Source: an uncultured candidate division WPS-2 bacterium (GTDB taxonomy: Bacteria; Vulcanimicrobiota; Vulcanimicrobiia; Vulcanimicrobiales; Vulcanimicrobiaceae). Taken from it: a stretch of DNA of 64,000 nt. The stretch is taken from positions 116,427 to 180,426 of the forward strand of contig CALEYW010000082.1 of NCBI GenBank assembly GCA_937927945.1, written 5' to 3'. How positions within the stretch are numbered: the first letter of the stretch is position 1; each line of letters opens with the position of its first letter. The position numbers and the translations under genes were made by a program. The notes beneath the pieces are model-generated. The model did not search any database, was not told the DNA's origin, and saw only the letters and a program-made list of their open reading frames with translations. Below, one piece after another: positions 50,387 to 62,368 of this stretch.

Positions 50387-51124
50387 TCAGCCCCGCCGCA
50401 AGTACGGCACGTCGGGTCCGATGCTCGCGACCCCGGTCGGCGCGTCGTACGGCACGTTTCGCTTACGGTTCCAGATGACGACCTGGTACGGCCTGAACAG
50501 ATACGGGAGCGGGAGCGTTACGATATGCACCAAGCGCGTGAACGGGAAGAGGGCGAGGATCACGAACGCGTTCAACATGTGGATTTTCACCGGCAGCGGC
50601 ATAGCCGTGACGTACTGAATCTGCGGGTTGAAGTTAACGAGCGAAACCAGCCACGGAACCGACGTGTGCAAATACCATTCGGAACCCCAGCGGTAGAAGA
50701 ACGCAATCCAGAACCCCATCACCACCTGGAGTCCGAGCGCGCCGAGCAGCACCCAGTCCATTACCGAGGTGACGCTCTGAGCACGCGCGTTGCTGAGCCG
50801 CCGGACGATGAGTATCGCCAGCCCGAGCGTGGCCATGACGGCCAACGCCAGCCCGGTGACTTCCATCACGTACAGGCGCGTTTGGTCCGCGATGAGCGCT
50901 GCCCACGCCCCGGGAACGAGAAACCCGAGAACGTGAGGGATCAAGATCAGAATGATCGCGTAATGCCACATCGTCGATCCCCAAAACGCCATCCGGTTCT
51001 CCAAGAACTGTGAGGACTGGCTCGAGAAAGAGAACCGATCGTGGAAGTAGCGGTACAGTCCGCCGAAGACGCACAACGCGACGGCAATGTAGGGGAAAAC
51101 GGCCCACAGAAACGTGTTTGACAT
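50387..51124 (-). CDS. narI: Respiratory nitrate reductase gamma subunit (cytochrome b)
   Basis: 245 residues from ATG 51124 (GGAGGAAAA upstream). Membrane dihaem cytochrome b that oxidises quinol and passes electrons to NarH. Five hydrophobic helices. Conserved His residues (MWHYAIILILIPHVLGF; FNP...KIHMLNAFVILALFPFTRLVHIV) are in position for axial haem ligation. The C-terminal RNVPYDAPTGVASIGPDVPY tail is typical. Last of narGHJI; 33 bp after narJ. Confidence 0.94.
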   Translation of the reverse strand: MSNTFLWAVFPYIAVALCVFGGLYRYFHDRFSFSSQSSQFLENRMAFWGSTMWHYAIILILIPHVLGFLVPGAWAALIADQTRLYVMEVTGLALAVMATLGLAILIVRRLSNARAQSVTSVMDWVLLGALGLQVVMGFWIAFFYRWGSEWYLHTSVPWLVSLVNFNPQIQYVTAMPLPVKIHMLNAFVILALFPFTRLVHIVTLPLPYLFRPYQVVIWNRKRNVPYDAPTGVASIGPDVPYLRRG

Positions 51125-51157
51125 GGTTTTCCTCCGCTCGTTGTCCGAGCTCGTATA

Positions 51158-51781
51158 CTACGACACCAAGCGCGCCGGATCGGGTAGGGGTATAGGCTGA
51201 ACTTCCTCCGGCATACCGTAGCGTGCTTGCAGGATCAACCGCAGTGCATGCAGCACGCGACGATAGTCGTCGCCCAGGTCGAAAGGCTTCGGTGCCTCCT
51301 GGCCGTCCTCGACCGGCTCCGGTTCCGGTGCGACGGTCATCGGCTCGAGCGTCGGAAGCAACGCATCCCGAGCGATTTCGTTCGTCAACTCGGCGTCAGG
51401 ACAGAGCGACATGAAGCGCAGCAGCACCGCTAGGTGATCCGGTAATTCGACTCCCGGATCGAAATTATGCTCCCGGAATCGTTCCTTGAGCTCGAGCAGG
51501 AAAGCGCTGCGCTTATAGGCTTCGCCGAACATGTGGTATCCGACGTACGGGTGGCACGACGCATTCAAGTCAAAGGTGCCGGTGAAGACCTCCTCCAGCG
51601 TATTGTGCGGCGTTCGCTCGGCGAACGCCGCAAACTCGCCAAGGAGCGCTGCCGCCTCCGCACTCTCCGTTGCGATCAGCGCTCGGCACTCGCGCGCCGT
51701 CTGCGCCACCTCAGGGCGCGGATAGTCGAGCAGTTCTGCGAACAACCCGAGAACCCGCGACTCGTTGGTCGTGCCCTCCAT
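51158..51781 (-). CDS. narJ: Nitrate reductase molybdenum-cofactor assembly chaperone NarJ
   Basis: 207 residues from ATG 51781, preferred over ATG 51790 because GGAG is 9 nt upstream of it. All-helical TorD/NarJ fold with LGLFAELLDYPRPEVAQTAR at the N-terminus, the conserved HNTLEEVFTGTFDLNASCHPYVGYHMFGE (QEeYt-D-n--------yLsYh pattern), and ELPDHLAVLLRFMSL. It acts in maturation and Moco insertion of NarGH before membrane attachment. The Glu/Pro-rich linker near residue 170 is variable in the family. Confidence 0.92.
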   Translation of the reverse strand: MEGTTNESRVLGLFAELLDYPRPEVAQTARECRALIATESAEAAALLGEFAAFAERTPHNTLEEVFTGTFDLNASCHPYVGYHMFGEAYKRSAFLLELKERFREHNFDPGVELPDHLAVLLRFMSLCPDAELTNEIARDALLPTLEPMTVAPEPEPVEDGQEAPKPFDLGDDYRRVLHALRLILQARYGMPEEVQPIPLPDPARLVS

Positions 51782-51783
51782 CG

Positions 51784-53286
51784 CTACCATCTCCGCGCCG
51801 GCGCCTCGCGATAACCGAAACCGGCCGCGGGCTTGTGCGTGTACGGATCCAGGCTCTGTTCGATCGCTTCTTCGCGCGCGAACGCCGGGATGACGAACCG
51901 TTCTTCCATCGTAGGCAGCGAGGTCAGATTGAAGATCGCCTCGGCTTCTTCGGCCGTGGTCTTTCCGATCTCGAGTGCCTCCTGCGCTTCGGCTGCGGAA
52001 ATGTCTTTCACACGCTGCGCCCGTTTGAACAAGCGCACTGCGATGTTTTTGCGATAGACCTCTCTGATGATCTCCTCGTTTCCGGCCGAGAACAAGCTTG
52101 CCATGTAGCGGACCGGTATGCGGGCTTTCTCCAGCGAATTGAGCATCTGCCCCATCCCTTCGACGGCCGAGCTGTCGTAAATACCGTCCTTCATCTTTCC
52201 GAGCACCGGCAGCATCGGCGGCACGTAGAACAGCATCGGCAGGGTCCGGAATTCCGGGTGCAGTGGGAGCGCGATTCCCCACTTCTTGACGAACTTGTAC
52301 GACGGCGAATTCTGCGCCGCCGCAATCTGCTGATCCGTGATGCCGTTCGCTTTGGCGGCATGGATGACGAGCGGATCGAACGGGTCCTGGATGATCCGGC
52401 GCTGGGCCATTACCAGGTCGGCCTCGTCAGCCAATGCGGTTTCCTGGATGCGGTCGGCGTCGTACAGAAGCAGGCCCAAATACCGAATGCGGCCCACGCA
52501 CGAGTGGAAGCAGGCCGGAGCCTGTCCCGTTTCCAAGCGCGGATAGCACAAGATGCACTTTTCCGATTTGCCGGTCGCCCAGTTGTAATACGTCTTCTTG
52601 TAGGGGCAACCCGAGACGCACATCCGCCAGGCGCGGCACTTCTCCTGACTGATGAGGACGATGCCGTCCTCGCCGCGCTTGTAGATAGCACCGGAGGGGC
52701 ACGCAGCAACGCAGCTCGGGTTGAGGCAATGGTTGCAGATGCGCGGCAGGTAGAAAAAGACGAGCCGCTCGACTTCGTTGAGCTGTTCGCGCTCGTGCTC
52801 AGTCAGCTTCTCCAGATTCACGTCGTTGCTGGCGTATATCGGCGAGCCGCCGAGATCGTCGTCCCAGTTCGGTCCCGCCTCGATGTCCATCGGCTTGCCG
52901 GTAATCAGCGAGATCGGACGCGCGGTCGGCTGATCGTCGCCTTCCGGCGCGTTGAACAGTTCGTCGTACTGATACGTCCACGGTTCGTAATAGTCGTCGA
53001 TAGTCGGCAAGTTGGGATTGAAGAAGATATTGCCGAGGCCTTCGGTCCGGCCTTGCAACCGCAGGCGCAGGCGGTCGCCGTCCTTTACCCAGCCCCCTTT
53101 ATACTTGTCTTGGTCTTCCCACGTGGTCGGATAGCCCGTCCCCGGCTTCGTCTCCACGTTGTTCCACCACATGTACTCGGTGCCCTTACGGTCGGTCCAG
53201 ATATTCTTGCAGGCGATGCTGCAGGTGTGGCATCCGATGCACTTGTCGAGATGGAACACCATTGATACTTGCGCGCGAATGTCCAT
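51784..53286 (-). CDS. narH: Respiratory nitrate reductase beta subunit (Fe-S)
   Basis: 500 residues from ATG 53286 (GTG 53295 would overlap narG). Four ferredoxin-like Cys clusters: DKCIGCHTCSIACKN, ICNHCLNPSCVAACPSGAIY, KCRAWRMCVSGCPYKKTYYN (W in place of one Cys, the [3Fe-4S] site as in E. coli NarH), and EKCILCYPRLETGQAPACFHSC. It relays electrons from NarI to NarG. The C-terminal helical domain is typical. It starts 2 bp after the narG stop. Confidence 0.96.
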   Translation of the reverse strand: MDIRAQVSMVFHLDKCIGCHTCSIACKNIWTDRKGTEYMWWNNVETKPGTGYPTTWEDQDKYKGGWVKDGDRLRLRLQGRTEGLGNIFFNPNLPTIDDYYEPWTYQYDELFNAPEGDDQPTARPISLITGKPMDIEAGPNWDDDLGGSPIYASNDVNLEKLTEHEREQLNEVERLVFFYLPRICNHCLNPSCVAACPSGAIYKRGEDGIVLISQEKCRAWRMCVSGCPYKKTYYNWATGKSEKCILCYPRLETGQAPACFHSCVGRIRYLGLLLYDADRIQETALADEADLVMAQRRIIQDPFDPLVIHAAKANGITDQQIAAAQNSPSYKFVKKWGIALPLHPEFRTLPMLFYVPPMLPVLGKMKDGIYDSSAVEGMGQMLNSLEKARIPVRYMASLFSAGNEEIIREVYRKNIAVRLFKRAQRVKDISAAEAQEALEIGKTTAEEAEAIFNLTSLPTMEERFVIPAFAREEAIEQSLDPYTHKPAAGFGYREAPARRW

Positions 53287-53288
53287 GG

Positions 53289-56936
<3,648 letters not shown>

Positions 56937-56939
56937 CCG

Positions 56940-57863
56940 TTACGACCTCCGGGCGTATTTACGATTGAAGAGCATGTTGGCGCGTGCGACCAGGGGGATG
57001 CGAACGCCGAGCAGACGCCGCCGCCAGTACAGCGCTCCGATCAAGACGATTATGACCAACGCAATGACCGCCAACAGAGCGAGCTTCCCAATGGCACCGA
57101 GGGGACGTTCGCTAACCGCGCCTTCTTTGACGAATCCGGTCAGGTTCGCGATCTCTTGCGGCGTCATGGGTTGTTTCGACCACACCGCGCTCATCGTCGG
57201 AGTCGGCACGCTCGTCAGAAACGACGCAAGTCCCGCGTCTCCGCCGTATTTCCGGTAGGCGTCGGTCAGGTCGGGGCCGAGCGTGCCGCCGCCCAAGGCG
57301 CCGATCCCGGAGATACTGTGGCATGACATGCAGGGCGGGCCCCCGTTGTGGAAGCGGGCGCCCCCGACGAAGAGCTCTCGGCCGACCCCTGCATCGCCTG
57401 GCGGCGGCGCAGCGACGGGGGCGAGAGGGCCCTTCACGTGCGCCCGTGCGCTGCCGGACTGCTGGGCGACATATGCCAGCACCGCATCGACGTCGCCCGA
57501 AGAGAGCCCGAGGTCCGGCATCTGCAAGGGGTATTGCTTGACCAGTCTCATCGCGGTTGGATCGCCCGCTTTGACCAAGGCGCTCGGCGCCGCAATCCAT
57601 CTGGCGAGCCAGCCGGGATCTTCGGTGGTCGTGATCCCTTTGAGGTCGGGGCCGACGCTTTTGCCTTTCCCGATCGTGTGGCAGGCGGCGCATTTCGTAG
57701 CGAAAACCGTACTGCCTTGGTCAGCTTGCGCGGCTCCCGTGACGTACGCCGGAATCATCGCGAAAGCCGCAGCTGCCACCACATACGCGAGCGGAACGCG
57801 CCGGAAGGCGATCCGAAGGAAGTGTCGTCTTTTGCAGTGGCCTGAGGACTGATCACCTGTCAT
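56940..57863 (-). CDS. Dihaem cytochrome c with C-terminal anchor (NarC-like)
   Basis: 307 residues from ATG 57863 (GGAAGGA upstream). N-terminal signal/anchor helix (about 25-44), then two class-I cytochrome c domains, each with CxxCH: TKCAACHTIGKGKSVGPDL and PPCMSCHSISGIGALGGGTL. The Met ligands are probably in PLQMPDLGL and TPTMSAVW. A C-terminal TM helix (LALLAVIALVIIVLIGALYW) is followed by a basic tail. Encoded 3 bp before narG, as in the Thermus narCGHJI arrangement, where NarC is a periplasmic electron carrier required for the reductase. An analogous role is inferred here. Confidence 0.88.
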   Translation of the reverse strand: MTGDQSSGHCKRRHFLRIAFRRVPLAYVVAAAAFAMIPAYVTGAAQADQGSTVFATKCAACHTIGKGKSVGPDLKGITTTEDPGWLARWIAAPSALVKAGDPTAMRLVKQYPLQMPDLGLSSGDVDAVLAYVAQQSGSARAHVKGPLAPVAAPPPGDAGVGRELFVGGARFHNGGPPCMSCHSISGIGALGGGTLGPDLTDAYRKYGGDAGLASFLTSVPTPTMSAVWSKQPMTPQEIANLTGFVKEGAVSERPLGAIGKLALLAVIALVIIVLIGALYWRRRLLGVRIPLVARANMLFNRKYARRS

Positions 57864-57923
57864 CGTGCATCCTTCCCCGACAATACAGTGCGGACTAGGT
57901 CAGTGCTGCGATGAGTAACCTGC

Positions 57924-59159
57924 TCATGGCAGCCGGTACACTCGAACCGGCTCGCCGGGTGCGATTCTCGTACGTTCCGCATCGACGTGAACGTAGCCAT
58001 CCGCTTCTACGAGCGACGATATGAACGTCGAACAAACATGCTCGACGGGACGAACGCCGCCGGCGGAATCGATACGAACCGGGACATAGCAGGCCCAGCC
58101 TGCCTTTCCGACGAGCCACTCAATGGCAATTCCGAAGCTGGTCGGTGCAGCGGCAGATCCACCGGACAGCGTTGCGAAGATCGGGGCGCCTACAATCATC
58201 AGTACGAGCATCGCAGCAGTGGGGTTGCCCGGCAATCCGATGATGGGCCGAGAGCCAGATGCCGCTAGCAGCACCGGCCGGCCCGGTTTCATGCGCACGC
58301 CGTGCACGATCACACCGGGCGGTTCCCGCTTCGCCAGCGCCGCTGTTGTAAAGTCTCGAGCTCCGACGGAAGAACCGCCGCTGATGACGACGGCATCGTG
58401 CGCTTCTAACGCATCCGCGAGGGTACGCTCCAACGATTCGAGTTCGTCGCGTACGTGGGCGGCCGCAATGGTCTCCACGCCGAAGCTGCGCAGCAACGCT
58501 GCCAGTGCGATTCCATTGGAGTCGCGGACCTCGCCGGCTCGCGGCGACGTGCCGATCGGAACGACCTCGTCGCCGGTCGATATGAGCGCCACGGAGGGAC
58601 GGCGATACACCGCGACGCGTTCCTGGCCGAACGCTGCCAGAATTCCCAGAAGCGCGGCGTTGATGACCGTTCCGACACGCGCTAACGTCGTGCCGGCCGA
58701 AATGTCCTCGCCAACGGCAATGACATCGGTCCCGATCGGCACAGGTTTGGAAACGCCGATGGCATTCGCGTCAAGAAAGACGTCTTCGATCCGAACGACG
58801 CTGTCAGCGCCGATCGGCAGCGGCGCGCCGGTTGCGATGCGCACCGCCATCCCTTCCGACAACGCCGCGCGCGAGTCTGGTCGCACTTCGCCCGCCAGCG
58901 TCAGGAAACGAGGTTGCGCCGGACCGGCGAATCGGACGTCGTAAGCACGAAGCGCGAAACCGTCCATCGCGGAGCGCGCATATTCGGGGACGTTTGCGGT
59001 AGAACGGACGTCGCGGGCGAGCACGCGACCAAAGGCCACTTCCAGCGGAACCGTCTCGATGCGCTTCGGCGCGGGCGTCCACGCTTCGAAAAACGCCGAC
59101 AATGCTTCGTCGGGTAATGGCAGACCGCGCGAGTAAACGCCGCGATATTGCGCGATCAC
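57924..59159 (-). CDS. moeA: Molybdopterin molybdenumtransferase MoeA
   Basis: 411 residues from GTG 59159, which overlaps the stop of the mobB-like gene (GTGA). MoeA signatures: VPEYARSAMDGFALRAYDV, ATGAPLPIGADSVVRIED, VALISTGDEVVPIG with RDSNGIALAALLR, VVISGGSSVGARDFT, VHGVRMKPGRPVLLA, and LPGNPTAAML. It inserts molybdate into adenylated molybdopterin. Frequent in nar operons; here it leads narC-narG by 60 bp. Confidence 0.95.
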   Translation of the reverse strand: MIAQYRGVYSRGLPLPDEALSAFFEAWTPAPKRIETVPLEVAFGRVLARDVRSTANVPEYARSAMDGFALRAYDVRFAGPAQPRFLTLAGEVRPDSRAALSEGMAVRIATGAPLPIGADSVVRIEDVFLDANAIGVSKPVPIGTDVIAVGEDISAGTTLARVGTVINAALLGILAAFGQERVAVYRRPSVALISTGDEVVPIGTSPRAGEVRDSNGIALAALLRSFGVETIAAAHVRDELESLERTLADALEAHDAVVISGGSSVGARDFTTAALAKREPPGVIVHGVRMKPGRPVLLAASGSRPIIGLPGNPTAAMLVLMIVGAPIFATLSGGSAAAPTSFGIAIEWLVGKAGWACYVPVRIDSAGGVRPVEHVCSTFISSLVEADGYVHVDAERTRIAPGEPVRVYRLP

Positions 59160-59626
59160 CGTGCAACCACCGCGTCGAGAATCTCTTCGGAGCGCACGAC
59201 GTGATCGGCCCGCCGGCGGTGGCGATCCGCCCAGGGCTTCCACTCGCCTTCACCGGCGACGAACCACGAGTCGCTGATGCGGCGTAGCTCGATTCCGGCA
59301 GACGTCGATTCGACTACGACCGTCGAAGGCCGCAGCCTTCGCGCCGTTGCGAGGCCGAGCGCCAATCCCGTACGGATGGCGGCGCGGTTCACGGTCACCC
59401 AAACGACGCACCGGGCGCCGGCGTCCAGCAGTTTCCCAGTATCCCGTCGATGCTCCGCTTCTTCGCCGAGCCGAAGGGTGAGAACCGTGGTTTCACACGG
59501 CTTCTCGCGGACGCTCACCTTGATCGCAACCGTTGGGGCGCGCGCGGCGTGCTGTCGAACGAGGCGCGCCGCCAGCGTCGTCTTGCCGACGTTTGACGCG
59601 CTGCCACCCACGACGACGATGTTCAT
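59156..59626 (-). CDS. P-loop NTPase, MobB-like
   Basis: 156 residues from ATG 59626. The N-terminal P-loop VVGGSASNVGKTTLAARLVR is followed by Lys/Ser strands (VAIKVSVREKP) and a Thr-rich region. The overall form fits MobB or a dethiobiotin-synthase-like GTPase/ATPase. The coupling to moeA suggests MobB-type help in guanylating molybdopterin, but the later MobB motifs are weak, so this is inferred from position. Confidence 0.65.
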   Translation of the reverse strand: MNIVVVGGSASNVGKTTLAARLVRQHAARAPTVAIKVSVREKPCETTVLTLRLGEEAEHRRDTGKLLDAGARCVVWVTVNRAAIRTGLALGLATARRLRPSTVVVESTSAGIELRRISDSWFVAGEGEWKPWADRHRRRADHVVRSEEILDAVVAR

Positions 59627-59768
59627 AGATGTCCTTGGCAGTCTTGGCGCACGAGCGACCGTCGAAGAGTCGTGTCGCAACGCGATAGCCTGGCATAAAC
59701 GCTAGCGTCGCCTGGTTCCGTTTTGGTTCCGCGGAATCGCGCCGGCGACCGTCGTGCGGCCTCTGCGG

Positions 59769-61094
59769 TCAGCCGCTGAGGCGACCTAGGATGCTGCGGT
59801 ACAGTGTTTCAGTTTCGAGGACAGGAGCCGCGTCGAACTCTTCCCTGAGGGCTCGACGACAGGCTTCGAACTGACGTAATGCCTGCGTGCGTTTCCCACA
59901 GCGGCACAGCACGTCCATGAGATCGCGGTGCACGTCTTCCAAGCACGGGTCGAGCTCGAGAATGCGACGATAGCACCGGATCGCTTCTTCGTGATCGCCG
60001 GCGCGCAGAAGACGAGCGGTTGTAAGCAGCACATCGAACAGCATCTCTCTGAGCTGATTGCGCCGCCTCCGACACCAATCGCTATATGGGTCGTCCTCGA
60101 GATAGTCCCCGCCGTACATCTCGGCAGCGGCTCGCAAGGCAAGGAGCGCCTCTCTCCAGCGGCCCTGGCGTTCGAAACGAAGACCTTCTTTGGCCATCGC
60201 CTCGAACTCTAGCGCATCGAGCCTGTGAGGGGACGCCGGATTGAAGGCGTATCCGTTCGGTTCCGTCGAGATGAAAGACGTCTCGGTCTTTCCGTTCTGT
60301 GCCTCGCCTAGCCCACGGCGTAGGTAGTGTACGGCAATCTTCAAGAGCTTCGCGGCGTCCTTGGGTACGTCCGAGGGCCAAAGCAGCTCGATGAGTTCGT
60401 CTCGTACGACGACTTTGCCATAGTTCGTCACGAGAATCTTGAGCAGCGTTACCGAACGCCTTCGGGCGAAGCGATCGATGCTCAAGGGAGTCCCGCCTCG
60501 TCGAGCCTCGAAGCTACCGAGAAGGCGTAAGTCAAGCCGCCGCTCCGTGGTGGACCCTTCATCGGCGTCGCGCGTCGCACTCACGGCGCGATAATCGCCG
60601 TCTTCCCGGTCAAGAATCAGGGCAAGCCGCTCGGCGTCCCGAGAGAGCGGTACGCAATGAGAAAGGAGCGCCTCGGAGCCGCGTCGCGCGGCAACGTCGA
60701 GGCTACCTACCGGACGTTCCCGGCCCGGTATCGGTACGCAGAGAAAGTAACGGAAGCCTAGTTCCTTCACTTGCGTACGAAGGAAGCGTCCGTCGTTCAA
60801 CGCGTCGGTAGTTCGTAGCGGCCGCCCCTGCGAGACCACGAGACCTGGGTACCCTTGTCCCTCCTCAAAACGCGTAATCTGCTTGAACGCCTCGGCGAAC
60901 GGGCCGCGAAAGCCTGCGATGGAAACGCCGGAATCGCCGCGCTCCCGTAGGAAGATCTCGGCTACCTCGGCGCCAGTCGCAGTCAGCGCAGCATCGAGGA
61001 CATCATCGATTACCCAGGCGCGGCTTTCGTCGTCCCCCGCTCTAGCTCGGCGCTCGTCGTCGACGCCGGGCGGCCCTGCCCTCAAACGGACCAC
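59769..61094 (-). CDS. GAF-BTAD transcriptional regulator
   Basis: 441 residues from GTG 61094; an in-frame TAG ten codons upstream fixes the 5' limit. The N-terminal GAF-like sensor (about 25-165: VLDAALTATGAEVAEIFLRE; GYPGLVVSQGRPLRTTDALN; YFLCVPIPGRERPVGSLDVA) is followed by a winged-helix domain (RLLGSFEARRGGTPLSIDRF; VVRDELIELLWPSDVPKDAA) and a BTAD domain (ALRAAAEMYGGDYLEDDPYS; CYRRILELDPCLEDVHRDLM). It heads the nitrate island and is probably its activator. The GAF ligand (nitrate, redox or another signal) cannot be read from sequence. No histidine kinase is adjacent. Confidence 0.85.
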   Translation of the reverse strand: MVRLRAGPPGVDDERRARAGDDESRAWVIDDVLDAALTATGAEVAEIFLRERGDSGVSIAGFRGPFAEAFKQITRFEEGQGYPGLVVSQGRPLRTTDALNDGRFLRTQVKELGFRYFLCVPIPGRERPVGSLDVAARRGSEALLSHCVPLSRDAERLALILDREDGDYRAVSATRDADEGSTTERRLDLRLLGSFEARRGGTPLSIDRFARRRSVTLLKILVTNYGKVVVRDELIELLWPSDVPKDAAKLLKIAVHYLRRGLGEAQNGKTETSFISTEPNGYAFNPASPHRLDALEFEAMAKEGLRFERQGRWREALLALRAAAEMYGGDYLEDDPYSDWCRRRRNQLREMLFDVLLTTARLLRAGDHEEAIRCYRRILELDPCLEDVHRDLMDVLCRCGKRTQALRQFEACRRALREEFDAAPVLETETLYRSILGRLSG

Positions 61095-61232
61095 GAGCTG
61101 AACCGTCCGGTTGTTGCGCTGCTAGCCGCGGCGAAACCGTCTCTGATGCTCTGTGCGGCGTTCTTAGGAGGCATGCTCGACTCCGAAGACCTTTGGGCGG
61201 GGCGAACATCGCTCGGAGTGGTGTTCTGAGGA

Positions 61233-61604
61233 TTAGATTACCGGGCTCATCCCTCCTTGACTCTCAGAGAATTCCCACGGAAGATTCACCGGAATCGGAG
61301 CATCGGCAGTTGGATGGTCACTATGGAGGGGCGGCAGCCTCTCCGAAAGATAGTTTCGTATCCCATTCTGACTGTCTTCCGGTACAGTCGCCCATGTGAC
61401 GAAGAGGTTTCGATGCCGTACGATTGGATCGAATTGTCGTGCCCACTTCAGATTTTTGGAAATCGCACCTTGCCCGATATACATGATTTGCTCTACAGAT
61501 CCTGACCAAATGAGGAGAATTCCGGAAGCATTGGCGTCGGGCAGAACAACGGTCTCGAATGGGCACCACGTATCGTTGGCGCACTTCCTCCAATGGAGCT
61601 GCAC
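61233..61604 (-). CDS. GIY-YIG-like domain protein
   Basis: 123 residues from GTG 61604 (GGAGAAG about 9 nt upstream). The core GILLIWSGSVEQIMYIGQG corresponds to the two strands of a GIY-YIG nuclease fold (here GIL...YIG), followed by VRHRNLFVTWATVPEDSQN and RNYLSERLPPLHSDHPT and the closing IPVNLPWEF. It is likely a small stand-alone GIY-YIG-type endonuclease; the catalytic Arg/Glu set is not certain. It is 32 bp downstream of the partner gene. Confidence 0.6.
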   Translation of the reverse strand: MQLHWRKCANDTWCPFETVVLPDANASGILLIWSGSVEQIMYIGQGAISKNLKWARQFDPIVRHRNLFVTWATVPEDSQNGIRNYLSERLPPLHSDHPTADAPIPVNLPWEFSESQGGMSPVI

Positions 61605-61636
61605 CTACCACTTCTCCGCCACGGAAGACAGACCGT

Positions 61637-62230
61637 TCATCGCGATACGTCCAGAATGTCGTCGAGCAAGATCACCGCTGAGTCCGACTTCGTCCGGAGC
61701 TCATGCCGTGGTCGAAGAGCTTCGGAAGTGCGACGACGATCGCGCGCATCTACCCGGGATCGCAGAAAGAGTGGCCTATCGGGATCCGGCTCGGGGGCCG
61801 AGTCCGGGCAATCAAGGGGCCTCGGTTTCGGCATCCATGCGATACGAAATAGGGCTGTATCGTCTTCGATGTGAGCCGGTCCAGGAAGACAGGGGTCACG
61901 ATATTGAGGACCGGGACCTTCCCATGTAAACCATGCCGTCAGAAACCAGCGATAGTCAGGACGATTGAGGTTCCACTCTACGCCCGCGTAGAACGTACGA
62001 AACACTGGCGTTACTGCTCGGCCCGACTCTCTCTTATTGAGCTGAATGCGCCAGCTCAAGCGTCCCCAGTCAGACGGATACGCATCGAGGGTCTGGAAAA
62101 AGCGCGTCGGCACTCCACTATCGAGATGTACTCCATCGATGATGACGGCGCGATCAACGGACCACCGCCAGAAGCCGGGCGGTGCATGTTCGGGTTGCAT
62201 TGAGCACTGACCGACTTTCACGGCGGACAC
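61637..62230 (-). CDS. Hypothetical protein, partner of GIY-YIG-like gene
   Basis: 197 residues from GTG 62230 (GGAGGC very close upstream; GTG 62221 alternative). The first 130 residues look like a real globular domain rich in Trp/Phe (PPGFWRWSVDRAVIIDGVHL, RRFFQTL-like turn, FYAGVEWNLNRPDYRWFLTA, WFTWEGPGPQYRDP). The C-terminal 45 residues are Arg-rich and may be less conserved. No family recognised. Codon use is less GC-extreme than the first half of the window. Confidence 0.45.
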   Translation of the reverse strand: MSAVKVGQCSMQPEHAPPGFWRWSVDRAVIIDGVHLDSGVPTRFFQTLDAYPSDWGRLSWRIQLNKRESGRAVTPVFRTFYAGVEWNLNRPDYRWFLTAWFTWEGPGPQYRDPCLPGPAHIEDDTALFRIAWMPKPRPLDCPDSAPEPDPDRPLFLRSRVDARDRRRTSEALRPRHELRTKSDSAVILLDDILDVSR

Positions 62231-62368
62231 CGCCTCCGTTTCTGAAATGCGCCCTTCGCAGTTGCGGACCTGAATCGTACCGATTTTCTTCCCGCTTAGC
62301 CTACAAGGAAGGTAGCGTTCCGTCGCTGGCGCGGAAGAGCCCCGAATTCGCTTCGCGAACGAGCGAGC

